Positions 15,337 to 24,111 of a DNA stretch of 64,000 bases are shown in pieces. The DNA comes from Candidatus Saccharimonadota bacterium (lineage in GTDB: Bacteria > Patescibacteriota > Saccharimonadia > Saccharimonadales > UBA4665). Where the stretch lies: assembly GCA_027325485.1 (NCBI GenBank), contig DAIEFN010000002.1, positions 1 through 64,000 on the forward strand. The letters run 5' to 3'. Position 1 is the stretch's first letter. Every line of letters starts with the position of its first letter. A program made the position numbers and the translations under genes. The notes beneath the pieces are model-generated. The model made no database searches, had not been told where the DNA came from, and saw nothing but the letters and a program-made list of their open reading frames with translations.

Positions 15337-17508
15337 CTACTGTAGTTTTAGCTTGCGTAAAAATTGAGCGTTGATCGCTACGACAATAGTCGAGACTGAC
15401 ATGAGCACCGCACCAAAAGCCGGCGACAAGACAAAGCCCATTGCTGCAGTGACGCCTGCGGCGAGTGGAATTGCCAAAGCGTTGTAGCCTGTTGCCCAGG
15501 CCAAGTTTTGTAGCATTTTGCGGTAGGTAGCCTTGGACAACTTGACGACCTTCGCTACTCCGCGGGGGTCACTAGAAGCGAGGACAATACCAGCCGACTC
15601 TATTGCTACATCTGTACCTGCGCCAATCGCTATGCCAATATCTGCCTGCGTCAGGGCGGGTGCATCGTTTACGCCATCGCCCACCATCGCGACTTTACTG
15701 CCGTCAGCCTGGAGTTTTTTGACCGTTTCAGCCTTTTTATCTGGTAAGACTTCAGCAAAGTATTCACTAATGGATAGCTCTTTAGCGACCCAGGCGGCCA
15801 CGCCTTGGCTGTCTCCAGTTAACATTGCCACACGCTTGCCCATCGCTTGTAAAATGGCTACGGCTTCTTTAGATTCTTCGCGGATAACGTCAGCTAGCAT
15901 AATCGCGCCTTGAACTTTATTGCTCAAGATAACATAGATCACCGTTTTGCCTTCTGCGGAGGCTTGAGCCGCGGCTAGAGCAATGGCTTCAGGTAGCGTT
16001 GCACCAAGCTCTTCAACTAGACGTGGGCCACCAACATATATGATTTCTCCATTTACACTAGCCTGCGCGCCACGGCCAGCTAGTGACGTAAAATTAGTTG
16101 CTTGCTTGGTCTGCAGCTTAAGCTCTTGCGCGGCATTTACAATTGCTCGAGCAATAGGATGCTCAGATTCATTCTCAACTTGAGCGGCGAGCGCTAGCAG
16201 TTCGTTCTTGTCGCCGTCCGCCACAATATCTACGACACCTTGTTCGCCCTTAGTAAGAGTGCCAGTCTTGTCAAAAAGAACGACGTCGATGTTGCGTGCG
16301 TTCTCTAAAGCCATACGTTGTCGGATAAGCAGGCCGTTTTTGGCTCCCAGAGTCGTTGAGATTGCTGTGACTAGCGGAATTGCCAGGCCAAGCGCGTGGG
16401 GGCAAGCGATTACTAACACTGTCACAATACGTTGCAGAATAAAGCCAACTGATTTACCGTCAATGCCCCAAGCGATACCTGTAATAACCGCTGCACCAAT
16501 TGCGACAAAGGTAAGATAGAAAGCTGCTTTGTCGGCCAGTATCTGTGTCTTGGATTTGCTATTTTGAGCATCGGCAACAAGCTTCATAATGCCAGCAAGC
16601 GTAGTGTCAGCACCAATCCGAGTTACTCTGACACTTAATGCACCGCTACCATTAATAGTGCCGCCAATCACTTGCGCGCTAAGCATCTTTTTAACAGGTT
16701 TTGACTCGCCAGTGAGCATTGCTTCGTTGACATCAGATTCGCCCTTAACTACTTCACCGTCGGTTGGAATCCGGGCACCAGGACGAACAAGCACGATGTC
16801 ACCGACACTTAATTTTGCGACTGAAACTTTAATTAGATCCTTACCACGCATTAATTCCGCCTCATCAGGCAGTAGTTTGGCAAGTTCGTTTAAGGCGCCT
16901 TGGGCGTTTTGGACTGAGGCCATTTCTAACCAGTGGCCAAGAAGCATGATTGTCACTAGCGTGGCGAGCTCCCACCAGAAGTCCATGCCATTAACGAGTT
17001 TAAAAGTGACGGCAATACTGTAGCCAAAAGCGACCGTGATCGCCATTGAGATTAAAGTCATCATGCCGGGCAAACGATTCTCGAGCTCGACTTTTGCGCT
17101 CTTGAGGAAAACCAAGCCACCATACAAGAAGATAATCATACCTAGGATTGCTGGAATATATTGGCTACCACTAAAAGTCAGATGATAACCAAACCAGTGC
17201 TGGACCGTATTTGAAAAAACCAGCGTCGGAACAGTTAATAGCAAACTGAGCCAGAATTTATTTTTAAACATATTGACGCTGTGGCCGTCGTGTTGGTCGT
17301 GGTTCATATGCTCGTGATGGTCCGAAGCCGTAGCCGGCATTTGCATTTGAGTTTTTTTCTTTACTGGCAGTAGTTGCATTCTGCACTCTGGGCAGAGACC
17401 AGGGTTTGCTTGCTGGACGGTTGGATGCATGGGGCAGGTGTAGATTGGAATCTGATCACCGCTCATAGCTTTATTCTGAGTCTGATGAATGCGGTGGTGT
17501 TTGCTCAT
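15337..17508 (-). CDS. copB: P1B-type metal-exporting ATPase of the CPH (CopB) class
   Basis: 723 residues. N-terminal heavy-metal domain (YTCPMHP, then CPECRMQL) and a His-rich stretch ([14 protein letters not shown]). These are followed by eight expected membrane helices, the CPH motif in [18 protein letters not shown] phosphorylation site, MLTGDS and [15 protein letters not shown] rather than CPC places it in the P1B-3 (CopB, Cu or Ag) class, though it is often annotated simply as a copper ATPase. It pumps metal ions out of the cytoplasm. It is the last gene of a run starting with the CsoR-type regulator and overlaps the preceding small gene by 38 bases. Confidence 0.92.
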   Translation of the reverse strand: MSKHHRIHQTQNKAMSGDQIPIYTCPMHPTVQQANPGLCPECRMQLLPVKKKTQMQMPATASDHHEHMNHDQHDGHSVNMFKNKFWLSLLLTVPTLVFSNTVQHWFGYHLTFSGSQYIPAILGMIIFLYGGLVFLKSAKVELENRLPGMMTLISMAITVAFGYSIAVTFKLVNGMDFWWELATLVTIMLLGHWLEMASVQNAQGALNELAKLLPDEAELMRGKDLIKVSVAKLSVGDIVLVRPGARIPTDGEVVKGESDVNEAMLTGESKPVKKMLSAQVIGGTINGSGALSVRVTRIGADTTLAGIMKLVADAQNSKSKTQILADKAAFYLTFVAIGAAVITGIAWGIDGKSVGFILQRIVTVLVIACPHALGLAIPLVTAISTTLGAKNGLLIRQRMALENARNIDVVLFDKTGTLTKGEQGVVDIVADGDKNELLALAAQVENESEHPIARAIVNAAQELKLQTKQATNFTSLAGRGAQASVNGEIIYVGGPRLVEELGATLPEAIALAAAQASAEGKTVIYVILSNKVQGAIMLADVIREESKEAVAILQAMGKRVAMLTGDSQGVAAWVAKELSISEYFAEVLPDKKAETVKKLQADGSKVAMVGDGVNDAPALTQADIGIAIGAGTDVAIESAGIVLASSDPRGVAKVVKLSKATYRKMLQNLAWATGYNALAIPLAAGVTAAMGFVLSPAFGAVLMSVSTIVVAINAQFLRKLKLQ

Positions 17509-17677
17509 CGCCTTGTCCCCCTTCCCACTTTAAGCTTTGACGCTCGAGCGACAACTGCGTAATCTCTAGACTGCAGCTTTGACGCTCCCGGCACCATTTC
17601 TCGCAACTCTGCGCAATTGTTTGATCGCTATAATGCAAGCCACACTCTGGGCACTGATAGTAGACGACTTTGGCCAT
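17471..17677 (-). CDS. Small cysteine-rich protein ahead of the metal ATPase
   Basis: 68 residues. YQCPECGLHYSDQTIAQSCE and KWCRERQSC give five cysteines and one His in the first 35 residues, a zinc-ribbon-like layout. The tail is polar. The 3' end overlaps copB in another frame, suggesting translational coupling. It could bind metal in the cytoplasm and hand it to the ATPase, but this is inference from position. Confidence 0.65.
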   Translation of the reverse strand: MAKVVYYQCPECGLHYSDQTIAQSCEKWCRERQSCSLEITQLSLERQSLKWEGGQGDEQTPPHSSDSE

Positions 17678-17767
17678 TCTAGCTTTTGCCCTCGCGCCAA
17701 TAAAGAACTAAGGCATCGCATTGCGCGAGTGGAGCAATAGCTGTAACTAGTTTCTGGCGTTTGGTGT

Positions 17768-18361
17768 TTATGATTTTTTCCTACTTATGCCGGCGGTTTG
17801 CTTAGTTTTCGCTTGTCCTTGCCACATAATAATATTCCAGGTAACAGATATTATAAGCAGTAAAGCTAGCGCCATACTGGTCCACGACCAGGCGCTGTCA
17901 TTAAAGTCATTCATCATGCCACCCCAGCCATTGTCGTTCATCATACTCATGCCATTCATCCAAGAGAGCGATGAATAGTTATTAATTGAACTTGGGTAAC
18001 TAGCATTGACGTCACAGCCACTTAGGCGTTTGCCAATCGTAATGTGGACTTGGGTCTCACCATTAATGCCTAACTTGTCTGCCATGAAGCGGTCCATTGC
18101 AGCATGATTAGTGCTCATCATCCGACCCATGTAAAAGTCGCCAAGAACGTCGAAGTCACTATTGGTCAGCTTGCTACAAGTAGTTTGTTTATTCTGCAGT
18201 TGATTATATATAGCCCAACCTTTCTGCTCGTCATAAGTCGTACTGTTCGAGCTATATGTATTTTGCTGGGTCATCATTGTTTGCGCCGATGCAATACTGG
18301 GAGCGAACAAAATTATAGTCGACGTTAATAGCAGCGCTATATAATACTTGGTTTGTTTCAT
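17768..18361 (-). CDS. Exported Met/Asn-rich protein with C-terminal membrane anchor
   Basis: 197 residues. N-terminal signal peptide (YIALLLTSTIILFAPSIASA), then an extracytoplasmic domain with two cysteines (TTCSKL, SGCDV), FYMGRMMSTNHAAMDRFM and a Met/Asn/Gly-rich segment (NGMSMMNDNGWGGMM). A membrane helix near the end (MALALLLIISVTWNIIMW) and a basic tail follow. Methionine clusters are typical of extracytoplasmic Cu(I) binding. It sits between the CsoR-type gene and copB, which supports a metal-binding role. Confidence 0.7.
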   Translation of the reverse strand: MKQTKYYIALLLTSTIILFAPSIASAQTMMTQQNTYSSNSTTYDEQKGWAIYNQLQNKQTTCSKLTNSDFDVLGDFYMGRMMSTNHAAMDRFMADKLGINGETQVHITIGKRLSGCDVNASYPSSINNYSSLSWMNGMSMMNDNGWGGMMNDFNDSAWSWTSMALALLLIISVTWNIIMWQGQAKTKQTAGISRKKS

Positions 18362-18402
18362 TAAAAAATCTCCCGCTTTAGTTTTAAAGTATTATTTGCG
18401 TA

Positions 18403-18687
18403 CTACTGCCCAGATTTTTGGGTCAACTCGTACAGTTTAAGCAGCTCCTCAATTGCCTGCTCTTGCTGGGCTTCATCATTAGATGAAAACATTGCCCGAA
18501 TGTGTGTCTTTAAATGGTTCTCTAGGACAAGTTTATCAAGCGAACTAAGTGATTTTTGGATAGCCAAACTTTGGATTAATATATCCATACAGTAGGCTTC
18601 ACTGTCGATCATTTTCTGAACGCCTTTTATCTGGCCTTCAATGATCTTAATGCGGTGTGCAGCACGTTTCTTAATATCTGGTATCAT
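18403..18687 (-). CDS. CsoR/RcnR-family metal-responsive repressor with Cys-His-His ligands
   Basis: 94 residues, all-helical DUF156 fold. KRAAHRIKIIEGQIKGVQKM is the first helix. Metal-ligand positions read Cys33 (AYCMDI), His58 (ENHLK) and His62 (THIRAM). Copper sensors of the CsoR type have Cys-His-Cys; here the third ligand is His, as in RcnR (Ni/Co). RcnR's N-terminal His is absent. It should repress its own operon through the dyad at 18698-18715. TATATA lies eight bases before the ATG, so the mRNA is probably leaderless. Confidence 0.9.
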   Translation of the reverse strand: MIPDIKKRAAHRIKIIEGQIKGVQKMIDSEAYCMDILIQSLAIQKSLSSLDKLVLENHLKTHIRAMFSSNDEAQQEQAIEELLKLYELTQKSGQ

Positions 18688-18697
18688 AGCTCGAATA

Positions 18698-18732
18698 TAT
18701 ACCCCCTAGGGGTACTATGTCAACCAGGTGTT
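18698..18732 (-). promoter_or_regulatory. CsoR-type operator inside the promoter of the metal-efflux operon
   Basis: On the minus strand TTGACA lies 16 bp before TATATA, and the spacer is filled by the near-palindrome TACCCCTAGGGGGTA (18700-18714). TACCC/GGGTA arms around a G/C-rich centre are the known form of CsoR-family operators. The same dyad recurs at 19322-19338. The expected start of transcription coincides with the csoR-like ATG. Confidence 0.8.
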
Positions 18733-18735
18733 TAT

Positions 18736-19254
18736 TTATGGGTTGGCAACAACGGCCCACCACGGGAAGTGCTGGATGATATAGTTGTCGAGCGACCATT
18801 TCGAGGTAACAGCGAGCCGATCTAAACCATAGAGCGCAAAGAAAACTACAGCGTAGATAATTGCAGCCCCAATATCAGTTGAGCTACTAGAGTAAGGGCC
18901 ACCAAAGCCTTCGGCTATCGCCCAAACCAGTATGCTAAAGATTGCAGCCGATATATACGTCGCACGTCTAGCAAAACCAAGCAGTAACGCGGCGGCAATG
19001 AGACTTTCAATGATTGCTGTTAGGGCCGCAAAAAAATGAGGGTTATGACTTAGAAGCTGTACCCAAAAATGGAACCAAGGATTGAGCCAGTTCGGTTGAC
19101 CTTGGCTGACTGCTTTAATTTGATCAAGAAAGCCATTGCGGAACGATGGTTGAAACTTAAAGGCTGCATCAATTGCCCACATGAGACCAAAGATAATGCG
19201 CAAGGTCGCAACATGCATTGATAACTTTTTGGCTTTTGTAGTTTCAGTACGCAT
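18736..19254 (-). CDS. DoxX-family membrane protein
   Basis: 172 residues with four hydrophobic helices. HVATLRIIFGLMWAIDAAFKF at the start, NPWFHFWVQLL, and IESLIAAALLLGFARRATYISA fit the DoxX/DoxD superfamily. Relatives act in thiosulfate oxidation, or with SseA and SodA in mycobacterial redox control. It lies between the two CsoR-type dyads, upstream of and on the same strand as the regulator, so it probably belongs to this metal/redox island. Confidence 0.8.
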   Translation of the reverse strand: MRTETTKAKKLSMHVATLRIIFGLMWAIDAAFKFQPSFRNGFLDQIKAVSQGQPNWLNPWFHFWVQLLSHNPHFFAALTAIIESLIAAALLLGFARRATYISAAIFSILVWAIAEGFGGPYSSSSTDIGAAIIYAVVFFALYGLDRLAVTSKWSLDNYIIQHFPWWAVVANP

Positions 19255-19313
19255 TGTCTAAAAGCATAAGTGCTACTTAGCTTGCGGTCAAGATTTACGA
19301 TAGCTAAAGGTAA

Positions 19314-19341
19314 TTGACAGGATACCCCGAGGGGGTATAGA
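19314..19341 (+). promoter_or_regulatory. Second CsoR-type operator/promoter, reading into the redox operon
   Basis: TTGACA (19314-19319), 16-bp spacer, TATAGA (19336-19341). The spacer and -10 edge are occupied by the dyad ATACCCCGAGGGGGTAT (19322-19338), matching the operator in front of the csoR-like gene. Transcription would start at about 19348-19350, at the ATG of the next gene, so the message is leaderless. Confidence 0.8.
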
Positions 19342-19349
19342 GTGAGCTT

Positions 19350-19739
19350 ATGTTTCATTTCGTGAGGCCACACCTGTCACGGCACCGTTTACGCGTGCTA
19401 ATTGCTAGCGGCCTAATGCTTACTTTACCTTTTGTTGGCGTGATGCGTGTTGCAGCCGCTCCTTCAATGAGCTCAATTGACCATGGCTCGAACTCCAGCT
19501 GTGCTACTTACTGCGCAAAATTCAACGGCCCAGCGTTTACGACTCAACAAAACGTTATTAAACAGGATGAGACTGAGGCGCCTGACCCACTTTTGCCACG
19601 CCCTAATCTAACACAACCTTACTTTACGCAATTCATGACTTTCATAGTCCCAAAAACGATTCGTCCAGCTAGCCAATTTAATTGCTCTCAATCACATCCA
19701 CCGGACACTATCGCGTCCTTGGCTGTTTTTAGATTTTAG
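19350..19739 (+). CDS. Exported small protein with CxxxC motif
   Basis: 129 residues. The basic N-terminus (VRPHLSRHRLR) precedes a signal segment (IASGLMLTLPFVGVMRVAAA), then SSCATYCAKF and a proline-rich tail with another Cys (FNCSQ). The CATYC pair could bind metal or form a disulfide outside the membrane. It is the first gene after the second CsoR-type operator, so it should be induced with the efflux operon. No family recognised. Confidence 0.6.
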   Translation: MFHFVRPHLSRHRLRVLIASGLMLTLPFVGVMRVAAAPSMSSIDHGSNSSCATYCAKFNGPAFTTQQNVIKQDETEAPDPLLPRPNLTQPYFTQFMTFIVPKTIRPASQFNCSQSHPPDTIASLAVFRF

Positions 19740-19795
19740 AATACTCTCCTTGTCTTTTTACGTGTCATCTAACGAATAGATAAAGGAGTGTTCTA

Positions 19796-19852
19796 GTGAA
19801 GGCGCTACTACACACTACAGTGCGTCCGGTGTGGCAACAACCAGGTTTATGA
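19796..19852 (+). CDS. Possible 18-codon leader peptide
   Basis: AAGGAG (19783-19788) precedes GTG 19796 at good spacing, and the frame runs VKALLHTTVRPVWQQPGL to TGA. It occupies part of the 228-base gap between the exported CxxxC protein and the next membrane protein. The ribosome binding site is better than most here, but with 18 codons coding status is uncertain. Confidence 0.25.
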   Translation: MKALLHTTVRPVWQQPGL

Positions 19853-19967
19853 TTCTGACTTCAATAACCCACCCCATCAGCCTAAGTTGAGCAATCCCAA
19901 ATCATCAACCGTCTAGATAACGACGCGTTGCAATTACTTACATCTACTTAACAATTGGAGAATTACG

Positions 19968-20165
19968 ATGCTTCGCAACCCTAAAGCAATTTGGTTAATG
20001 GTGGCTGGGGCGGTCATTGTCGGCGTCAGCGCTGCTAATATTTCGCATTTAAGCTTATTTATTAACCTTCTTTTACTGTGCTTTATAAGCATGATTCTTT
20101 TGATGGTACTTATTAGCAAAGTATTTAGAGCCATGCGTAAGCCACTCACCAATAATAAAAATTAA
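19968..20165 (+). CDS. Small two-span membrane protein
   Basis: 65 residues. Two hydrophobic helices (AIWLMVAGAVIVGVSAANI and FINLLLLCFISMILLMVLI) with a basic tail. GGAG precedes the ATG. It starts a closely spaced run of membrane and thiol-redox genes. Function unknown. Confidence 0.6.
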   Translation: MLRNPKAIWLMVAGAVIVGVSAANISHLSLFINLLLLCFISMILLMVLISKVFRAMRKPLTNNKN

Positions 20166-20189
20166 GACTATTTCTTGAAGGAGAAAATC

Positions 20190-20624
20190 ATGTTAACCCC
20201 CACATTACTTGTTATTGCCGGGCTCTTCGTGCTGGCCTTGGGGATCAAAAGAAGTTTGTCGCTCAAGGTCTGCGCTTTATGCGTGAGCATATTCGTAACC
20301 TGGACGGTACTGCTATTTTTGTATCGCACCAACCACTTCCATGACAGTGTGCTACTTAGCCTGCTGATAGGTCAGAGCATAACCGGCTTGTTTTACTTGC
20401 TTAAAAAACGCGTTGCACCACTTCTACGTATTTTTACTTTGCCATTCTTCTTGACACTGACTAGCGTTTTTTACTTTACAATCACTCTGACTAAAGATGT
20501 GCTGGCGCCTTTACTGGTTCTACTTAGTCTTTGGGTTGGGGCCTATATCATTTTTGCCTGGCGTAATGATCCGGGCAAGAAGCAACTGAGTGACGCAGTC
20601 ATGAACTGCTGCGAGGAGAAATAA
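20190..20624 (+). CDS. Four- to five-span membrane protein with intramembrane CxxC
   Basis: 144 residues. The start is taken at ATG 20190 because GAAGGAG (20177-20183) precedes it at good spacing, although the frame is open further up. Helix 2 begins LKVCALCVSIFVTW, giving a CxxC at the membrane face, and the C-terminus carries another Cys pair (VMNCCEEK). The layout suggests a thiol/disulfide or metal relay partner of CcdA, whose start overlaps its stop codon by one base. No family recognised with certainty. Confidence 0.6.
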   Translation: MLTPTLLVIAGLFVLALGIKRSLSLKVCALCVSIFVTWTVLLFLYRTNHFHDSVLLSLLIGQSITGLFYLLKKRVAPLLRIFTLPFFLTLTSVFYFTITLTKDVLAPLLVLLSLWVGAYIIFAWRNDPGKKQLSDAVMNCCEEK

Positions 20625-21517
20625 TGGGTATCGTCGCAACCGCTTCACTCATTACTGCATTTCTAGCCGGCAGTGCAGCGCTCTTTGCGCCCTGCTGCAT
20701 TGGAGTGTTGTTGCCATCCTATCTGGCATCAATTTTTCGTACGCGCACCAAGATATTCCTAATGACCTTTGTTTTCTACCTCGGACTACTAACCGTATTT
20801 CTGCCTCTGGGCCTTGGCATTGCCAGCCTAGGCGGCTTGTTCCGTGACTATCATGGCATCTTCTTTACGCTTGGTGGACTATTTATGGTCGTACTTGGTT
20901 TATCGCTTGTATTAGGTAGATCTTTAATGCTGCCCTTGCATATACACCCTAAGCTTGGTAAGCAACATAACTTCAGCTCACTCTATGTACTTGGCATATT
21001 CTCAGGCATTGCAACCAGTTGTTGTGCGCCAGTTTTAGCCGGCGTGTTAGCGCTGTCAGCGATGCCTGGATCGTGGCTGCTGGGCTCGGTCTATTCCCTA
21101 GCATTTGTTACCGGTATGGTTGTACCCCTGTTTGGCTTTGCCCTGATATATGACCGCACGAAAGCCCTTAAACGCTTTACAGCGCTCAAGCGTCAGGTGC
21201 ACTATTCGCTTTTTGGCCAAAAGGTTTCAGTCTACCTATCGCATTTGGTTTCGGGCATTTTGTATCTCCTGATTGGCGTGTTCATTCTTCTGTTTGAGAG
21301 GAAGGGGCCTGAAGTTTTTGGTGGGAACTACCAGATTGACATCAACATCTGGACAGCACAGATTACGCAATTTGCTAACCGTGCAACAAGAAACGTTCCT
21401 GAATGGGTGTGGGCGATCGGCTTTGTTCTCGTCTTTACACTCATTGCGTGGTCGGCCTATCGACAGGCCCATAAAAATGAAGAAAAAGTAATCCAAGAAA
21501 AGGAGCATAAATCATGA
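20624..21517 (+). CDS. CcdA/DsbD-like transmembrane thiol reductant carrier
   Basis: 297 residues with about seven helices. The two conserved redox positions are APCCIGVLLP (Cys24-Cys25) and TSCCAPVL (Cys133-Cys134). Family members have one Cys at each place; here both are doubled. The protein would carry electrons from cytoplasmic thioredoxin across the membrane to the TlpA-like protein, whose start overlaps its end by four bases. The C-terminal helix and basic tail are extra. Confidence 0.85.
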   Translation: MGIVATASLITAFLAGSAALFAPCCIGVLLPSYLASIFRTRTKIFLMTFVFYLGLLTVFLPLGLGIASLGGLFRDYHGIFFTLGGLFMVVLGLSLVLGRSLMLPLHIHPKLGKQHNFSSLYVLGIFSGIATSCCAPVLAGVLALSAMPGSWLLGSVYSLAFVTGMVVPLFGFALIYDRTKALKRFTALKRQVHYSLFGQKVSVYLSHLVSGILYLLIGVFILLFERKGPEVFGGNYQIDINIWTAQITQFANRATRNVPEWVWAIGFVLVFTLIAWSAYRQAHKNEEKVIQEKEHKS

Positions 21518-22092
21518 AATTCTGGGTAACTATTACATTAATTATTGGTACGTTTATGGTCTTTGCGATCTTCGCTGGCCGCAAGACCACAACTGATGGC
21601 ACAATCGCACAACCAACAAGTAGTCTAGCCGCCATGGTTGGTAAGCCCGCCCCTGACTTTACGTTGCAAAGTTTGAAGGGGCAGACGTTTAGCTTGAGCA
21701 GCTTAAGGGGTAAAAAGGTAGTTCTCTTCTTTAACGAAGGGATTATGTGCTATCCGGCCTGCTGGAACCAGATGGCTGCACTGGGCACTGACTCAAAGCT
21801 CAACAACGCTAACGTTGTCAGCGCCAGCATCGTAGTCGACAGCAAGGATGAGTGGACTTCAGCAATCCGCAAAATGCCAGCCCTTGGCAAAGGCACAATC
21901 TTACTTGATTCTGATGCGAGCGTATCGAATCTGTACAATATGCTCTCTTTGCCTTCCTCTATGCATCGGGGCATAAAGCCTGGGCATACCTACGTCATAA
22001 TCGACCAAAACGGCATCGTGCGCTTCACTAAAGATGATCCGTCAATGGGCATTAATAACAACATACTTGAGAGCGAGGTGGCGAAGATATAA
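21514..22092 (+). CDS. Membrane-anchored TlpA/redoxin-like thioredoxin-fold protein
   Basis: 192 residues. N-terminal membrane anchor (TLIIGTFMVFAIFAG), then GKPAPDFTLQSL, LRGKKVVLFFNEGIMCYPAC with a CxxxC pair, and DQNGIVRFTKDDPS. This is the AhpC/TSA-redoxin fold outside the membrane. The CYPAC spacing is unlike the CxxC of most TlpA proteins and may suit metal or peroxide chemistry. It is the expected partner of the upstream CcdA. Confidence 0.85.
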   Translation: MKFWVTITLIIGTFMVFAIFAGRKTTTDGTIAQPTSSLAAMVGKPAPDFTLQSLKGQTFSLSSLRGKKVVLFFNEGIMCYPACWNQMAALGTDSKLNNANVVSASIVVDSKDEWTSAIRKMPALGKGTILLDSDASVSNLYNMLSLPSSMHRGIKPGHTYVIIDQNGIVRFTKDDPSMGINNNILESEVAKI

Positions 22093-22140
22093 GGTCAAGC
22101 ATCTCAATGGAAAAGTTAAGTTAGATAAGGAGTTAAATTT

Positions 22141-22773
22141 GTGAATAAGCAATTCTTTAAATTCATTAACACCAGGTGGTTTATTGGCATAAGTGGCCTA
22201 GTACTTGGTGCAGCAATCATTCTGGGCATTCGTTTCTATACTTACCAACCAGTCACAGTTCACTACCATGCTAACTTTGCCTTATATATCAACGGGCAGA
22301 GAGAACAGTTCAGGGGCATTCAGTACTACACCGATGCTGAGATGTGCACTCTAAATAACACTATGACACCAGTCGGGCGGGCGCATATGCACGATAATGT
22401 TAATAATGTAGTCCACGTTGAAGATCATGCGGTGACCTGGGGCCAGTTCTTTGCTAACTTAGATTGGTATATGGGGCCAGACTTCATTGAATCGCCTGAC
22501 GGCACAATGTATAAGGAGACTGGAAATTCTAAATTGAATATCTTAATTGACGGTCAGAACTACACTGACTTAGGCGGAGTAGCCAATACCGTTATAAAAG
22601 ATCAGGATAAGCTACTGGTGAGTTACGGCGATGAAAGTGACGTTACTCTAGAGCAAGAATATAACGCCATACCAAGTACCGCTCATCACTATGACGTCAC
22701 TAAAGACCCTGCAAGTTGTAGCGGTAGCGTTAGTAACGTTTCGATACGCGATCGCTTAGTCCATATGCTTTAG
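22141..22773 (+). CDS. Exported His-rich protein of the redox operon
   Basis: 210 residues starting at GTG after AAGGAG. An N-terminal membrane anchor is followed by an extracytoplasmic domain rich in ordered His: HYHANFALYINGQ, GRAHMHDNVNNVVHVEDHA, and a late HHYDV. Cys pairs (EMCTL, ASCSG) are also present. The clustered His suggest metal binding. I have seen such domains near CcdA/TlpA genes in CPR genomes, but no function is established. The 187 bases after it hold no gene I can see. Confidence 0.6.
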   Translation: MNKQFFKFINTRWFIGISGLVLGAAIILGIRFYTYQPVTVHYHANFALYINGQREQFRGIQYYTDAEMCTLNNTMTPVGRAHMHDNVNNVVHVEDHAVTWGQFFANLDWYMGPDFIESPDGTMYKETGNSKLNILIDGQNYTDLGGVANTVIKDQDKLLVSYGDESDVTLEQEYNAIPSTAHHYDVTKDPASCSGSVSNVSIRDRLVHML

Positions 22774-22960
22774 GAAGATCTACTAGTAAATAGAGCCCCC
22801 GTCTTAGATTAATAGAAATCGTATGCTAATTGGGGCATAGAAGAGGGAGTGAGCGTTGCGACACCCGAACTATTAGCAGTTCTACGCAATCTAACATTTT
22901 AATAACTAACGTATGCCCTTGCTATACGTTCCTCTCTGCTGTTAGATAGTATGAATTGAT

Positions 22961-23641
22961 ATGATTATAGCGCTCTACGGCTCTGGCGAGTTTACAGACT
23001 CAGTTAATGAAATTGACCGTTATTTAATCGAGAAATATAAGCTAAAAACTGTAGCCGTTATCCCTACAGCAGCCGGCAAAGAACGTGACTATTATAAGTG
23101 GATAGATATGGCGCAGTTACACTACGCCAACTTTAAGCTTAACGTTGTTCCGGTACCAGTAATTAATGCTCAAGATGCCAATGACGCTGAACTAGTTAAG
23201 CTTCTAGATCAAGCTGACTGGATATTTTTCTCTGGGGGTAGCCCTAAGTATCTGCTTGATACCCTTAAAGGCTCAAAACTATGGGATAAGGTCATTCAAA
23301 GATTGAATGAAGGCGCGTTGCTAGCTGGAAGCTCGGCTGGAGCCATGATAATGGGCAACTACCTACTTGAAAGTCCCTTTAAGGCAGTATTTAGTAGCCT
23401 GCCCGCCAATTGGGATAAAGCTTTCAAGCTAGTTGATTTTACGGTCTTCCCACACTTTAACAAGCTAAAAAGATATAACAAATTAATCAGTAAGGTTATT
23501 AAAAAAGCACCCCTTGAAGTCCGCAACTCGTGGATTGGCATTGAGGAGAACACCGCCTTAATTATCGATAGTGACGGCAGTAGAATAAAAGGAGTTGGAA
23601 CGGTAGATATTCAAAGTCAGGAAGTTAGTTTAATAGAATAA
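22961..23641 (+). CDS. Peptidase S51 (peptidase E-like)
   Basis: 226 residues. IIALYGSGEFTDS at the start, FFSGGSPKYLLDTL, and the nucleophile elbow LLAGSSAGAMIMG with the catalytic Ser, then VFPHFNK. This is the class-I glutamine amidotransferase-like fold of peptidase E and cyanophycinase, which cleaves Asp-X dipeptides or related substrates. It is cytoplasmic. The next gene starts five bases after its stop. Confidence 0.88.
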   Translation: MIIALYGSGEFTDSVNEIDRYLIEKYKLKTVAVIPTAAGKERDYYKWIDMAQLHYANFKLNVVPVPVINAQDANDAELVKLLDQADWIFFSGGSPKYLLDTLKGSKLWDKVIQRLNEGALLAGSSAGAMIMGNYLLESPFKAVFSSLPANWDKAFKLVDFTVFPHFNKLKRYNKLISKVIKKAPLEVRNSWIGIEENTALIIDSDGSRIKGVGTVDIQSQEVSLIE

Positions 23642-23646
23642 GCGCC

Positions 23647-24111
23647 ATGTCATACCTTGTCGATTTTAATAAAGTTTCTACTATTGGGCTCGAATCGTCG
23701 CCTTACGCCAAAGCCCTGGCTGGCTTAAGAGCTAATGAAGCCAGATACTTTCACAATAAGTACAACCATAACTTTAGCGTTGTGCCAGCTAGCGAGAGTC
23801 AGGCCACGCTTGATTACGTTAACCAGGTATTACAATCCGAGCGCGAGCTTGTCTTCTCGGCACGACCGCTCGAAACGTCTATTTTCCAGGTTGAGAACAT
23901 TAAGTGGGCTTATGTGTTTTATGAAGATGGGCTAGAAGTAAACGTAATGTATACAATTGATGATCCAAAAAGGCGTGCCGTCGGCTTTAAACTCTCAGAA
24001 GGAATGCCAATTCCGCAAGAGCTCGAGACTAAGTTTAAGTTTGCACGCCAGAAATCGAAACTAGCTGGAACGATTAGAGGATCCTTTTTTATAATTAAAA
24101 ATGAATATTAG
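23647..24111 (+). CDS. Conserved-looking protein of unknown function
   Basis: 154 residues, no signal peptide or membrane segment. The C-terminal half is strand-rich (ENIKWAYVFYEDGLEVNVMYTI) and ends basic. It follows the peptidase E-like gene within a few bases, so it is probably co-transcribed. The end overlaps the convergent LysR gene by 17 bases. Not recognised. Confidence 0.6.
   Translation: MSYLVDFNKVSTIGLESSPYAKALAGLRANEARYFHNKYNHNFSVVPASESQATLDYVNQVLQSERELVFSARPLETSIFQVENIKWAYVFYEDGLEVNVMYTIDDPKRRAVGFKLSEGMPIPQELETKFKFARQKSKLAGTIRGSFFIIKNEY

Noticed and set aside
15533-17023. Several long open frames opposite the metal ATPase gene
   Set aside because: They are antisense to a strongly conserved gene; their Ser/Thr/Pro-rich translations reflect the codon use of the real gene.
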